A stretch of DNA of 64,000 nucleotides, from NCBI GenBank assembly GCA_022842595.1, contig JALHPF010000032.1, positions 1 to 64,000 on the forward strand, read 5' to 3'. This DNA is from Rubrivivax sp. (GTDB lineage: Bacteria > Pseudomonadota > Gammaproteobacteria > Burkholderiales > Burkholderiaceae_C). Below the pieces are notes generated by a model. The model had not been told where the DNA came from, did no database searches, and was given only the letters and a program-made list of their open reading frames with translations. Of this stretch, positions 34,115-43,518 are shown one piece after another (the stretch's first letter is position 1; every line of letters begins with the position of its first letter). The position numbers and the translations under genes are program-made.

Positions 34115-34878
34115 CGCTGCAGGCCCTGCAGCTGGCGGTGGGCTACCCGGGCCACGCGGTGGGCAGCGGCTTCGACCTGAGCCTGCCACCGGGCCAGGTG
34201 CTGGCCTTGCTCGGCCCGAACGGCGGTGGCAAGACCACGTTGCTGAAGACCCTGCTCGGCCTGCTTCCGGCGCTGGGCGGCGAAGTGCACATCGACGGCC
34301 AGCCGCTGCGCAGCTTCAGCCCGGCGCAGCGCGCGCGTCAGCTGGCCTACGTGCCGCAAAGCCATGCCGGCGCCTTCGCATTCACCGTAGCCGACCTGGT
34401 GCTGATGGGCCGCACGGCGCATGGCACGCTGTTTTCGGCGCCCACGGCGCGCGACCACGCCGCGGCCCGCGCGGCTATCGAACGGCTGGGCATCGGCCAT
34501 CTGGCCGAGCGCCCGGCCACGATGGTGTCGGGGGGTGAACGGCAGCTGGCACTGGTGGCCCGGGCGCTGGCGCAGGAGGCCCGTTTCGTGGTGCTGGACG
34601 AGCCCACGGCGGCCCTGGACTTCGGCAACCAGGGCAAGGTGATGCGCGAGATCCGCGGCCTGGCTGCTGCCGGGCTGGGAGTGCTGTTCACCACCCACGA
34701 TCCGAACCACGCGCTGCGCTTTGCCGACCAGGCGATGCTGATCCGCCAGGGCCGCACGCTGGCCCAGGGACCGGTGGCCGAGGTCATCAGCCAGGCGCTG
34801 CTGGTGCAGTTGTACGACGCGCCCGTGGACCGCATTCAGGCCCCCGACGGCGGCCAGCCGGCGTTTCTGCCGGCTTGA
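34111..34878 (+). CDS. ABC ATPase of the FecCD-type importer (MolC/FecE-like)
   Basis: This 255-residue ATPase has Walker A GPNGGGKTT (about 30-38), signature VSGGERQLALVARALAQ and Walker B FVVLDEPTAALDF. YVPQSHAGAFAFTVADLVLMGR is typical of FecE/BtuD/MolC ATPases. It starts with GTG in a GTGA overlap with the permease stop, so it is translationally coupled. The MOT1-type gene follows 16 bp later. Confidence 0.93.
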   Translation: MTLQALQLAVGYPGHAVGSGFDLSLPPGQVLALLGPNGGGKTTLLKTLLGLLPALGGEVHIDGQPLRSFSPAQRARQLAYVPQSHAGAFAFTVADLVLMGRTAHGTLFSAPTARDHAAARAAIERLGIGHLAERPATMVSGGERQLALVARALAQEARFVVLDEPTAALDFGNQGKVMREIRGLAAAGLGVLFTTHDPNHALRFADQAMLIRQGRTLAQGPVAEVISQALLVQLYDAPVDRIQAPDGGQPAFLPA

Positions 34879-34893
34879 GCCCGGGCCGAACCC

Positions 34894-36078
34894 TTGCCCG
34901 ACGTCTTGTCTGAAGCGCCAACCCCGCACACGCCGCCAGGCAACCACTATGGCTTGCGCGAGTGGGCCGGCGCCTGCGGCGACCTGGGCACGCTGCTGCC
35001 CTTCGTGCTGGCCTACCTGACCGTGCTGAGGCTCGACCCCTTCGGCGTGCTTTTCGGTTTCGGCGTCTCGATGATCGCCTGCGGCCTGCTCTACAAGACG
35101 CCGATTCCGGTACAGCCGATGAAGGCCATCGGCGCCGTGGCGGTGGGCACGTCGGCGCAGGCCGTGGCGCTGACCCCCGGCGTCATTCAAGGCGCCTGCC
35201 TGGTCACCGCACTGATCTGGCTGCTGCTGGGGGCCACGGGCGTGGCACGCCGAATCGGCGGCTGGGTCAGCACGCCGGTGGCCCAGGGCGTGGTGCTGGG
35301 GCTGGCCCTGGCCCTGGCGTGGCAGGGCCTGCAGCTGATGCGCGAGGCCTGGCTGCTGGCCGCGACCGGTCTGGCGACGGCCTGGCTTCTGGCGCGCGCC
35401 ACGCGGCTGCCGGGCATCTTGGCGCTGCTGCTGCTGGGGCTGGCCTGGACAACCTGGCACAAGCCCGATGCCTGGGCCGCGCTGGGAACGCTGGGCCTGC
35501 AGCTGCGCGGGCCGAGTCTGGCGCCTTCGCTGCCGACGACACAGGAGCTGCTGCTGGGCGCCGTGCTGCTGGCCTTGCCGCAGGCGCCGCTGACCCTGGG
35601 CAACGCCATCATCGGCATCCGTGCCGAGAACAACCGGCTGTTTCCCGAGCGCCCGGTCAGTGAACGCCGGCTGGCCCTGTCCACTGGCGGGATCAACCTG
35701 TTCGGTGCCGCTGTCGGCGCGGTGCCCATGTGCCATGGCGCCGGCGGCATGGCCGCGCACGTGGCCTTCGGCGCCCGCACCGGGGGTGCCGTGGTCATTC
35801 TCGGCGGCGTGCTTCTGGTGCTGGCGCTGGGCTTCAGCCATGGGGTGATGCAGCTCTTCAGCCTGGTGCCGCCCGCGCTGCTGGGCGCCGTGTTGCTGAT
35901 CACTGCCGCCCAGCTGGGGCTGGGCCAGCTGCGCCTGGGGCGCGATACCCGGGCCTGGACGGTACTGGCCTTGACCGCGGCCGTCAGCGTCTGGCAGGTG
36001 GCCGCAGGCCTGGCGCTGGGTGTGGTCTTGCAGTGGCTGCTGCTGCGCCAGCGCCCAGGTGATTCGAGTGTGCCGTGA
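34894..36078 (+). CDS. MOT1-type sulfate/molybdate permease
   Basis: This membrane protein of about 394 residues has ten or so hydrophobic segments and belongs to the MOT1/SulP-related family. Diagnostic stretches are GDLGTLLPFVLAY at the first membrane segment and PIPVQPMKAIGAVAVGTSA in the second. LTLGNAIIGIRAEN and GAVPMCHGAGGMAAHVAFGARTG complete the pattern. MOT1 is the high-affinity molybdate transporter of plants and algae, and bacterial members are annotated as sulfate/molybdate transporters. It is fourth in the ABC operon, giving two inner-membrane routes in one transcript. No ATG fits before the first membrane segment, so translation probably starts at TTG 34894 or a nearby non-ATG codon. 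Confidence 0.83.
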   Translation: MPDVLSEAPTPHTPPGNHYGLREWAGACGDLGTLLPFVLAYLTVLRLDPFGVLFGFGVSMIACGLLYKTPIPVQPMKAIGAVAVGTSAQAVALTPGVIQGACLVTALIWLLLGATGVARRIGGWVSTPVAQGVVLGLALALAWQGLQLMREAWLLAATGLATAWLLARATRLPGILALLLLGLAWTTWHKPDAWAALGTLGLQLRGPSLAPSLPTTQELLLGAVLLALPQAPLTLGNAIIGIRAENNRLFPERPVSERRLALSTGGINLFGAAVGAVPMCHGAGGMAAHVAFGARTGGAVVILGGVLLVLALGFSHGVMQLFSLVPPALLGAVLLITAAQLGLGQLRLGRDTRAWTVLALTAAVSVWQVAAGLALGVVLQWLLLRQRPGDSSVP

Positions 36079-36109
36079 GCACCGTGAGCACCGTGAGCGC
36101 CGTGAATGC
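36074..36109 (+). repeat. Four tandem 9-bp units at the MOT1 stop codon
   Basis: CGTGAGCAC occurs twice exactly, then CGTGAGCGC and CGTGAATGC, with no gaps. The MOT1 stop TGA lies in the first unit and the array ends seven bases from the convergent methyltransferase stop. Slippage here would alter the MOT1 tail only slightly. Confidence 0.75.
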
Positions 36110-36115
36110 CAGGCT

Positions 36116-36949
36116 TCAGTGTGCAGCCACATCCCAGCCGATGAAGGCCCAGCGCATCGGTGCCCCGCCGCCCTGGGCGCGTTCGGGATTGGCGTCGTAC
36201 CAGCTGCGCAGGCGGTTCTTGGCCGCATCATCCAGGGGCCCGGTCGACCAGGCCAGGCGCTGCACGAAGTCGTCGAAACCCGTGCTGTGAGCCAGGCGGC
36301 TGGGCGTCAGGATGTAGTCCAGCCTGGCGTGCACGCCCATGCGGCGCAGCATGCCCAGCACGAGCAGCAGGTCTGGAACCTCGGGTACGGAGCCGTGCTG
36401 CGCCCCGAGCACATCGAGAATCTCCCGCGCCACGAAGAAACCGTCGGCGGGGTAGCTGAAGTAGGCGCGCAGACGCGTGTGCCGCGCCATCTTGTGCAGC
36501 GCGGCCTCTAGGTCGTCGACGGTGGTAGAGCGTGAGGCGATGGCCACGTCGCACACCGGCACGTCGTCCCAGTCGTCTTCCCAGGCGCGGTGCAGGGCGC
36601 GGATATTGTCAAGCCCTGCGGCGGCGGCCTGCGACTGCAGCGCTTCGAGCATGCGCGGGCTGTGGTCCAGCGCGGTGACTTCGGCGACCCGCTGCGCCAG
36701 GGGCAGGGCCAGGGTGCCCGGGCCGCAGCCGATGTCCAGCACGCTGTTCACGCCGTTCAGGTCGAGCCGGCCCAGGAAGTCGTCGACGTAGCTGCTGCGG
36801 TCGCCGCGTGCGCCCTGGCTGCGGGCGTAGTCGGCAGCGCGGCTGTCCCAGGCGCTGGCCGGCTTGGGCACCAGCCGGTGCCGCCGCATGTGTTCGCGGT
36901 ACAAAGCCGCGAAGTCGATCTCGTCCAGTGACTGCGCGTCAGAAGGCAT
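36116..36949 (-). CDS. Class I SAM-dependent methyltransferase
   Basis: This 277-residue protein has a Rossmann methyltransferase core: motif I VLDIGCGPGTLALPLAQ (about 85-101), motif II region VTALDHSPRMLEAL, then the motif III/IV region CDVAIASRSTTVDD. The N-terminus (FAALYREHMRRHRLVPKPASAWDSRAADYA) has a form I recognise from methyltransferases next to metal-type transport genes. The substrate is unknown. It overlaps the end of the TonB-dependent receptor by 11 bp, so it is co-transcribed with it. An ATG three codons earlier (36958) is an alternative start. A role in modifying a metallophore or cofactor is conceivable but unproven. Confidence 0.82.
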   Translation of the reverse strand: MPSDAQSLDEIDFAALYREHMRRHRLVPKPASAWDSRAADYARSQGARGDRSSYVDDFLGRLDLNGVNSVLDIGCGPGTLALPLAQRVAEVTALDHSPRMLEALQSQAAAAGLDNIRALHRAWEDDWDDVPVCDVAIASRSTTVDDLEAALHKMARHTRLRAYFSYPADGFFVAREILDVLGAQHGSVPEVPDLLLVLGMLRRMGVHARLDYILTPSRLAHSTGFDDFVQRLAWSTGPLDDAAKNRLRSWYDANPERAQGGGAPMRWAFIGWDVAAH

Positions 36950-38948
36950 GCCGGGCATTGACAGTCCAGGTGCGGCCTGCCGACGGGAAGCCGTCGTCGA
37001 GCGCGTAGTTCTTGTCCGCGAGATTGTCGCCACCCACATCCAGGCTCAGGCCCGGCAGCGGGCTCCAGCTGACCCTGAGCCCGGCCACGGTGTAGCCCGG
37101 CAGCGCCACGGTGTTGGACGCCCAGCGCGAACTGTTGTGCTCCAGCGTGGCCTGAAGGGCCCACTGCGCCGAGGGCTGCACGCGTGCAAAGACGAACAGC
37201 TTGCGGTCGGGCACGCTCAGCACGCGCAGGCTGGGGTCGGAGATGTTCTTCTGCTGCAGCAGCGTCAGGTTGCCACCCAGTTCCAGCCAGGCCATCGGCT
37301 GGCTGCGCAGGCCCAGTTCGGCGCCTTCGACGCGGGCCCGGCCCACATTGCGCACCTGGCAAGGCGTGGCCGCGCTGCACGAGGTGCCGGCACCGATGAA
37401 GACCGACTGGATCTTGTCGTCGACACGGCTGGCGAACACCGCAGCCTCGACCGCCAGGCCCTTCAGGGGCTGGCCGACATAGCCGAATTCCAGGTTCAGC
37501 GAACGCTCGGCGCCCAGCGCCGGGTTTTCGACGAAGCTGCCCAGGCGCTGCGAATAGCGGTCCTTGATGGTCGGCAGGCGGGTCTTGCGTGCCAGCGTGC
37601 CGTAGACGCGGCTGCTGCCCGAGAGTTCGTGGAACAGGCCGGCCTGCAGGTTGGTGGCTCGCGTGGATGCGGGCAGGCCGTAGGCGCTGCTGCTGCTGAA
37701 TACCGCATCGGGCTTCAGCTGATGGCGGGCGCCGCCCAGTGACAGCTGCCATTGTTCGCCCAGGTTGATCAGGTCCTCGATGCCCAGCGAGCGCAGGCTG
37801 TCCTCGAACAATGCGCCGCGCACGGCGTTGGCGTCGACCTCCTCGTGCCGGTCACTACGCTGCTGGAGCACGGCGCGCAGCACATGGCCGGCGAAGCGGC
37901 GCGACTCCACTTCCACGGCGCCGCCGCGCGTGCGGTCATGGTAGATGCTGCGGCCGGTGGCCACGCTGCCCTGGCCGCTGGTGCGCAGCGTGGTGTAGCT
38001 GGCGTTGGTATAGCTCGTCACCTCGTTGTCGAAGCTGTCGGCATACAGGCGCAGCTTGACGGTTTCTGCCGCACCCAAGGCCGTGGTCGACACGAAGTAG
38101 AGGCTTTCCTTGTCCCAGAAGGGCCAGCGCCAGTAGCGCACGCCCGTCGTGCCGGTGGTGGGCGGCTGGCCCTTGCGGCCGTCCTGCTTGTAGTAGGCCA
38201 GCGCGTATTCGTCGGTGGTGTTCGGCGTCAGTCCCAGCTTCAGCGACAGCTTGCTGTCGCGGCGGTCGCTGTTGTTGCGCAGGCCGCCGTCTTCGGTAGC
38301 GGTGGGTACGAAGTCGCCCGACAGTGGGAAGCCGTCGGCCTGCCGGTGCGACAGCCCGGCTTGCGCGTACCACATGCCTTGGCGGGTGCCGAGGTTGACC
38401 GCAGCGCTTCGGTCCTTCCCGCTGCCGACACCGAGTGAAACGTCGCCCTCCAGCGCGCGGCTGGGCTTGCGCGTGACGACGTTGATGGCGCCGCCCAACG
38501 CGTTCGGGCCATAGGCGATGGAACTGAAGCCCTTGGCCACCTGGATGGCGGCGATGTCCTGCGTGCCGAAACGATTGAAGTCGACATAGCCGTCATAGGG
38601 CACGTACACAGGCACACCGTCGACGAACAGCGGCACCTGGCGCGCGTCGAAGCCGCGCAGGAACACCAGCAATTCGTTGCGCGAGTTGTTCGACAACGTC
38701 ACGCCCGGCAGCAGGTTCACGGCATCGCCCACGGTCTCGCGGCCGAAGCGCTGCATGTCGCGCCGCGTCACAAGCGAAGCGGCCTGGTCCTGCGGCATCT
38801 CGCCGACCTGGGCGCGTGTGCCGGTGACGGTGACAGTGCCCAGAGCGAAGGCGCCGTCCTGCGCCAGGGCGGGCGATGCGGTGAATGTTGTGCAGCTGGC
38901 GCAGGCGAGCGCCAGGGCGTGGCAACGTGAAGGGAGTGTTTTTGTCAT
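36939..38948 (-). CDS. TonB-dependent outer-membrane receptor
   Basis: This 669-residue receptor has a signal peptide (cut near ALAQDG), a plug domain and a 22-strand barrel. The plug shows a TonB-box-like GTVTVTGTR, GDAVNLLPGVTLSNNSRNELLVFLRGFDARQVPLFVDGVPVY and FSSIAYGPNALGGAINVVTRKP. The barrel ends in Phe (RHAF), as required for Bam insertion. The receptor class resembles siderophore and vitamin B12 receptors. Its ligand cannot be read directly. Its setting opposite a FecCD-type importer plus MOT1, and an operator-like motif shared with a tungstate-binding-protein gene, point to a molybdate/tungstate species or a chelate. Start MTKTLPSRCHAL follows from the signal peptide. Confidence 0.92.
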   Translation of the reverse strand: MTKTLPSRCHALALACASCTTFTASPALAQDGAFALGTVTVTGTRAQVGEMPQDQAASLVTRRDMQRFGRETVGDAVNLLPGVTLSNNSRNELLVFLRGFDARQVPLFVDGVPVYVPYDGYVDFNRFGTQDIAAIQVAKGFSSIAYGPNALGGAINVVTRKPSRALEGDVSLGVGSGKDRSAAVNLGTRQGMWYAQAGLSHRQADGFPLSGDFVPTATEDGGLRNNSDRRDSKLSLKLGLTPNTTDEYALAYYKQDGRKGQPPTTGTTGVRYWRWPFWDKESLYFVSTTALGAAETVKLRLYADSFDNEVTSYTNASYTTLRTSGQGSVATGRSIYHDRTRGGAVEVESRRFAGHVLRAVLQQRSDRHEEVDANAVRGALFEDSLRSLGIEDLINLGEQWQLSLGGARHQLKPDAVFSSSSAYGLPASTRATNLQAGLFHELSGSSRVYGTLARKTRLPTIKDRYSQRLGSFVENPALGAERSLNLEFGYVGQPLKGLAVEAAVFASRVDDKIQSVFIGAGTSCSAATPCQVRNVGRARVEGAELGLRSQPMAWLELGGNLTLLQQKNISDPSLRVLSVPDRKLFVFARVQPSAQWALQATLEHNSSRWASNTVALPGYTVAGLRVSWSPLPGLSLDVGGDNLADKNYALDDGFPSAGRTWTVNARHAF

Positions 38949-39027
38949 CGGAAGGTCGGTTGCACGCGCAAGCCGCACAGGGAGGTCCTGCGGGCCGCCG
39001 CGAGGCTATGTGACCGGTCTGCGGCGT

Positions 39028-39050
39028 GCAATATGAACAAGCTTGCATAG
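39028..39050 (-). promoter_or_regulatory. Shared 23-bp operator-like motif, copy 2
   Basis: Read on the minus strand it is CTATGC-N9-CATATTGC, 80-102 bp upstream of the TonB-dependent receptor start. It has the same spacing and orientation as copies at 31918 and 62799. It lies in the 115-bp gap between the receptor gene and the DUF779 gene. Confidence 0.65.
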
Positions 39051-39063
39051 CGCCGCCCGGCAC

Positions 39064-39468
39064 TCAGCCCGGCGGGTGTGGCGCCGTCGATGGCTGGAGT
39101 GACTGCGACGACAGGACCGCAGCCTCCTCGTCTGTCCACAAGCGCAGCCGCACCACGAAGTGCCGGCCCGTGCCGTCTTCCAGCGAAAAAGTGCCGGCGT
39201 CGCCAGGCGCCACGTCGAGCGTGATCTGGGTGCCGCCGAGGTACTCGCATTGCGCGCGGCTGGCGTGGAAGGGAACGCCGTCGATGTCGCCGAGTTGGCG
39301 GTCGTCGGCCGTCAGGGGCATTTCGCCCGGGGCGAAGCACATCGGGGTGCTTCCTTCGCAGCAGCCGTGCGACTGGTAGAAGTAGATGCTGCCATGCGCA
39401 GTGCGCAGGCGGTCGACCAGTTCGCGCGCTGCGGGGGTGGCGATCACGCGGGGAATCATCGTGTGCAT
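39064..39468 (-). CDS. DUF779 family protein
   Basis: This 134-residue protein of unknown function matches the DUF779 pattern: SIYFYQSHGCCEGSTPMCF and ITLDVAPGDAGTFSLEDGTGRHFVVRLRLW. The family is repeatedly found directly after NAD-dependent aldehyde dehydrogenase genes, as here (51 bp after the aldehyde dehydrogenase stop). Adjacent cysteines (GCCEG) could bind metal or act in redox chemistry. Met1 or Met4 (39459) may be the start. Confidence 0.85.
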   Translation of the reverse strand: MHTMIPRVIATPAARELVDRLRTAHGSIYFYQSHGCCEGSTPMCFAPGEMPLTADDRQLGDIDGVPFHASRAQCEYLGGTQITLDVAPGDAGTFSLEDGTGRHFVVRLRLWTDEEAAVLSSQSLQPSTAPHPPG

Positions 39469-39476
39469 GAGTGAGA

Positions 39477-39500
39477 GCCGGCGTGCCGCAGCACGCCGGC
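39477..39500. other. Perfect 10-bp hairpin between aldehyde dehydrogenase and DUF779 genes
   Basis: GCCGGCGTGC-CGCA-GCACGCCGGC is an uninterrupted palindromic stem with a tetraloop, lying eight bases from the DUF779 start. It has no T-run on the minus strand. It could be a processing/stability element, an attenuator or an occlusion of the DUF779 start region. Confidence 0.6.
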
Positions 39501-39518
39501 CCGGCCGGCTTCAGTCGA

Positions 39519-41039
<1,521 letters not shown>

Positions 41040-41286
41040 GGGTGACTTCCGATGGCATGAGCGAACTGGGGGTGCACGTGGTCTCGCGTTGAGGCCGCTG
41101 GCATCGAGTCGACAGCGCATACAGCACGTGTCTTGCGGTCATCATTGACCATCCCGATGCGTTCAACCCATTGGGGCATTCACCTTGGATAGCGATTGCA
41201 TAGGTGTCCCAGGCTGTGCCATTTCGGCGCAGTCGACAGACCGGTTTCGCGGCAATGAGCGCCGCGATCGGCGATGTCCGCGGGCC

Positions 41287-42108
41287 TTACTGCGGCTCGT
41301 TCGCCGCTGCGCTGACTGAGCTGGCCCCGCCGAAGCTGTCGTTGAAGGTGAACAGCAGCGAGATGTAGAACACGGTCGACAGGAACAGCCCGGCCGGCAC
41401 GCTGACCAGGCTGGCCAGTTGGCTCATGCCCAGCAGCCCGAACACCAGGGCTGAGCCGACACCCACGCCCAGCACCAGGGCCACCCAGGTGGCCATGTAG
41501 GCCAGCAAGGCGCCCTTGCTGCGCCACACCGCCAGCGCGCTGGAAAACAGCGCCTGTGCCACGCCCTGGCCACCCCAATGCACCAGCGCCGGTGCGTGCC
41601 AGTAGGGTACCGAAAGCGCCGTCCCCAGGCCCACGCCGAGCAGAGTCGCCATGGCCACGCCAGGCTCGTTGAACAGCGCCTGCATCTCGGCCTGGGTGCT
41701 GTCGCCGCGCGCCATCAGTGCCTGCAGGCGTTGCAGCGCGTTGTCACTGACGGCGTCACACAGCAAGAGGATGAGCGCAGCGCAGACGCCGTAACCCACG
41801 CACAGGATCAGCAGAGACTGCCGCCGCTTCGCGTCGCCCTGCAGCGGTTCGATGAACTGCCGTGGCGACACCGGGCCGTCGAGCAGGGCCGACTGGCTGG
41901 CCACCATGAAGCCCAGCGACAGCAGCGGCAGCAGCATCATCTGCAGCACACCGCCCAGCACCGGCACCAGGCTGGCGATGACGGCCGCAAACAGGAAGGC
42001 CATGAACATCAGCGCAAACGGCAGCGGCCGGCGCTTGAACAGGCGGAAGGCATCGACCACCCAGCGCGGGCCACGAGCGGGTTCAACGGATTTCAGTAGC
42101 AGGGACAT
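41287..42108 (-). CDS. BPSS1780-family integral membrane protein
   Basis: This 273-residue protein has about six hydrophobic segments and a conserved N-terminus (GPRWVVDAFRLFKRRPLPFALMFM) typical of the BPSS1780 membrane family of Burkholderiales. The function is unknown. It ends in a soluble tail rich in Ser/Ala. It lies seven bases after thrB on the same strand, suggesting DUF2782-thrB-BPSS1780 co-transcription. Confidence 0.82.
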   Translation of the reverse strand: MSLLLKSVEPARGPRWVVDAFRLFKRRPLPFALMFMAFLFAAVIASLVPVLGGVLQMMLLPLLSLGFMVASQSALLDGPVSPRQFIEPLQGDAKRRQSLLILCVGYGVCAALILLLCDAVSDNALQRLQALMARGDSTQAEMQALFNEPGVAMATLLGVGLGTALSVPYWHAPALVHWGGQGVAQALFSSALAVWRSKGALLAYMATWVALVLGVGVGSALVFGLLGMSQLASLVSVPAGLFLSTVFYISLLFTFNDSFGGASSVSAAANEPQ

Positions 42109-42115
42109 TGGCGCA

Positions 42116-43087
42116 TCAGCTTGTTCTGGGGTGCCAGGGTTCGGCGATGCGGAAGTTCAGCACGCGTTCGAAGTGGGTCGGGTCCTTGGGCTGCAGCAAG
42201 GCAGCGTCGCGCGGCAGGTGCCAGTCCCACAGGCGCGAGATCCAGAAACGCAGCGCGGCGGCGCGCAACTGCGCCGGCAAGAGCCGGACTTCGGCCGCAC
42301 TCAGCGGGCGCACCGACTCGTAGGCTGCGACGAAGGCGGTGGCGCGGTCGTCGCAGGGGCGGCCGCTGGCGGGGTCGGCGCACCAGTCGTTCAGGCACAC
42401 GGCCACGTCGAACAGCAGGGCGTCGGTGCCGGCGAAGTAGAAGTCGAAGAAGCCGCACAGCCGGTCGGGGCCGGCGGTGTCGTCGAACATCACGTTGTCG
42501 CGGAACAGGTCGGCGTGGATCGGCCCCTGCGGCAGCGCCTTACCGGCCGGTGACGCCGCCACCTGCTGCTGGAAGGCCAGTTCGTCGGCCAGCAGCCGGG
42601 CCTGGGCCGGCTGCAGGTGCGGCAGCACCACGGGCACGGTCTCGGTCCACCAGGCCAGGCCGCGCAGGTGCGGCTGGGCGCCTTCGAAGCTGGTGCCGGC
42701 CAGGTGCATGCGCGCCAGCATCTCGCCCACCTGCGCGCAATGCGGTGCGTCCGGGGCCAGCCGGTGGCTGCCGGGCAGGCGTGTCACCACCGCGGCCGGC
42801 TTGCCGCCGGCGCTGTGCACGAGCTCGCCCTGGGCGTCGGGCTGCGGCGCAGGCACCGGGATGCCGTGCGCGGCCAGGTGCTGCATCAGCTTCAGGTAGT
42901 AGGGCAGCTGTTCGCGCGGCAGGCGTTCGAACAGCGTCAGCACCCATTGCCCGCGCACCGTGGTGGCGAAGTAGTTGGTGTTCTCGATGCCCGAGCGGAT
43001 GCCCTGCAGGTCGGTCAGTTCGCCCAGGCCCAGGCGCTGCAGCAGGGCGTCGGCCTCGGCGAAGGCGACTTCGGTGTAGACCGCCAT
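42116..43087 (-). CDS. thrB: Homoserine kinase (APH-fold, type II ThrB)
   Basis: This 323-residue kinase phosphorylates homoserine in threonine biosynthesis. It belongs to the aminoglycoside-phosphotransferase fold, with Brenner motif GPIHADLFRDNVMFD (catalytic Asp) and DFYFAGTDALLFDVAVCLNDWC. The N-terminus MAVYTEVAFAEADALLQRLGLGEL with GIENTNYF is the ThrB type II signature. It starts four bases after the DUF2782 stop. The longer upstream frame is spurious. Confidence 0.94.
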   Translation of the reverse strand: MAVYTEVAFAEADALLQRLGLGELTDLQGIRSGIENTNYFATTVRGQWVLTLFERLPREQLPYYLKLMQHLAAHGIPVPAPQPDAQGELVHSAGGKPAAVVTRLPGSHRLAPDAPHCAQVGEMLARMHLAGTSFEGAQPHLRGLAWWTETVPVVLPHLQPAQARLLADELAFQQQVAASPAGKALPQGPIHADLFRDNVMFDDTAGPDRLCGFFDFYFAGTDALLFDVAVCLNDWCADPASGRPCDDRATAFVAAYESVRPLSAAEVRLLPAQLRAAALRFWISRLWDWHLPRDAALLQPKDPTHFERVLNFRIAEPWHPRTS

Positions 43088-43091
43088 CGCC

Positions 43092-43463
43092 CTAGAAGCG
43101 GAACACCGACCAGGCACGCTGCCCGGCGGCGTCGCTCTTCTGCGACGGGTCGCGGCCACCGGGGCCGACGATGATCTCGTAGTCCTGCCCCGTGAGCTTG
43201 CTGCGCACGGTGACCCGCTGCACCTGGCCTCGTACCAGCGTTTCCTCGATGCGCACGCGGTCGTCCTCGATCACGCGGGTGGTGGACGCCGGTTCGGCCT
43301 TGCCGGCAGCGGACGCCGCCGGCCCGGCGGGGCTGGCGGACTGGGGTGCCACCGCGGCCGGGTTCGGCGGGGCCGCGGCCGGCGACTGCGCAGCAACGGC
43401 GGCCGCCAGCGTCGACAAGACGACGGCCAGCACGGAGCGCAGGGGCGATTTCATGGCCTTCAT
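43092..43463 (-). CDS. DUF2782 periplasmic protein
   Basis: This protein of about 123 residues has a signal peptide (VLAVVLSTLAAAVAAQ), an Ala/Pro-rich linker and a conserved C-terminal half (VIEDDRVRIEETLVRGQVQRVTVRSK, YEIIVGP, AWSVFRF) characteristic of DUF2782. The family sits between polA and thrB in many proteobacteria, as here, divergent from polA. The function is unknown. Starts at Met 43463 or 43454 are both possible. Confidence 0.85.
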   Translation of the reverse strand: MKAMKSPLRSVLAVVLSTLAAAVAAQSPAAAPPNPAAVAPQSASPAGPAASAAGKAEPASTTRVIEDDRVRIEETLVRGQVQRVTVRSKLTGQDYEIIVGPGGRDPSQKSDAAGQRAWSVFRF

Positions 43464-43505
43464 TCTACGCAGCCGCCCGCGCGCAAGCCCCCACGCCGCC
43501 CGCGC

Positions 43506-43511
43506 CACAAT
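43506..43511 (+). promoter_or_regulatory. Putative -10 element giving a leaderless polA message
   Basis: CACAAT ends seven bases before ATG 43519 and no Shine-Dalgarno site is present. The arrangement repeats that at ftsK, cysM and the tusA-like gene. Confidence 0.3.
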
Positions 43512-43518
43512 GCCCGGC

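Noticed and set aside
41195-41215. GG/GC-like pair upstream of the aldehyde dehydrogenase considered as a sigma-54 promoter
   Set aside because: On the minus strand TGGGAC...TGC has the wrong spacing by one base and a mismatch in the -24 box. No sigma-54 activator gene is adjacent.
41287-43463. DUF2782-thrB-BPSS1780 cluster considered as something novel
   Set aside because: The arrangement next to polA is common in this bacterial group and is ordinary.
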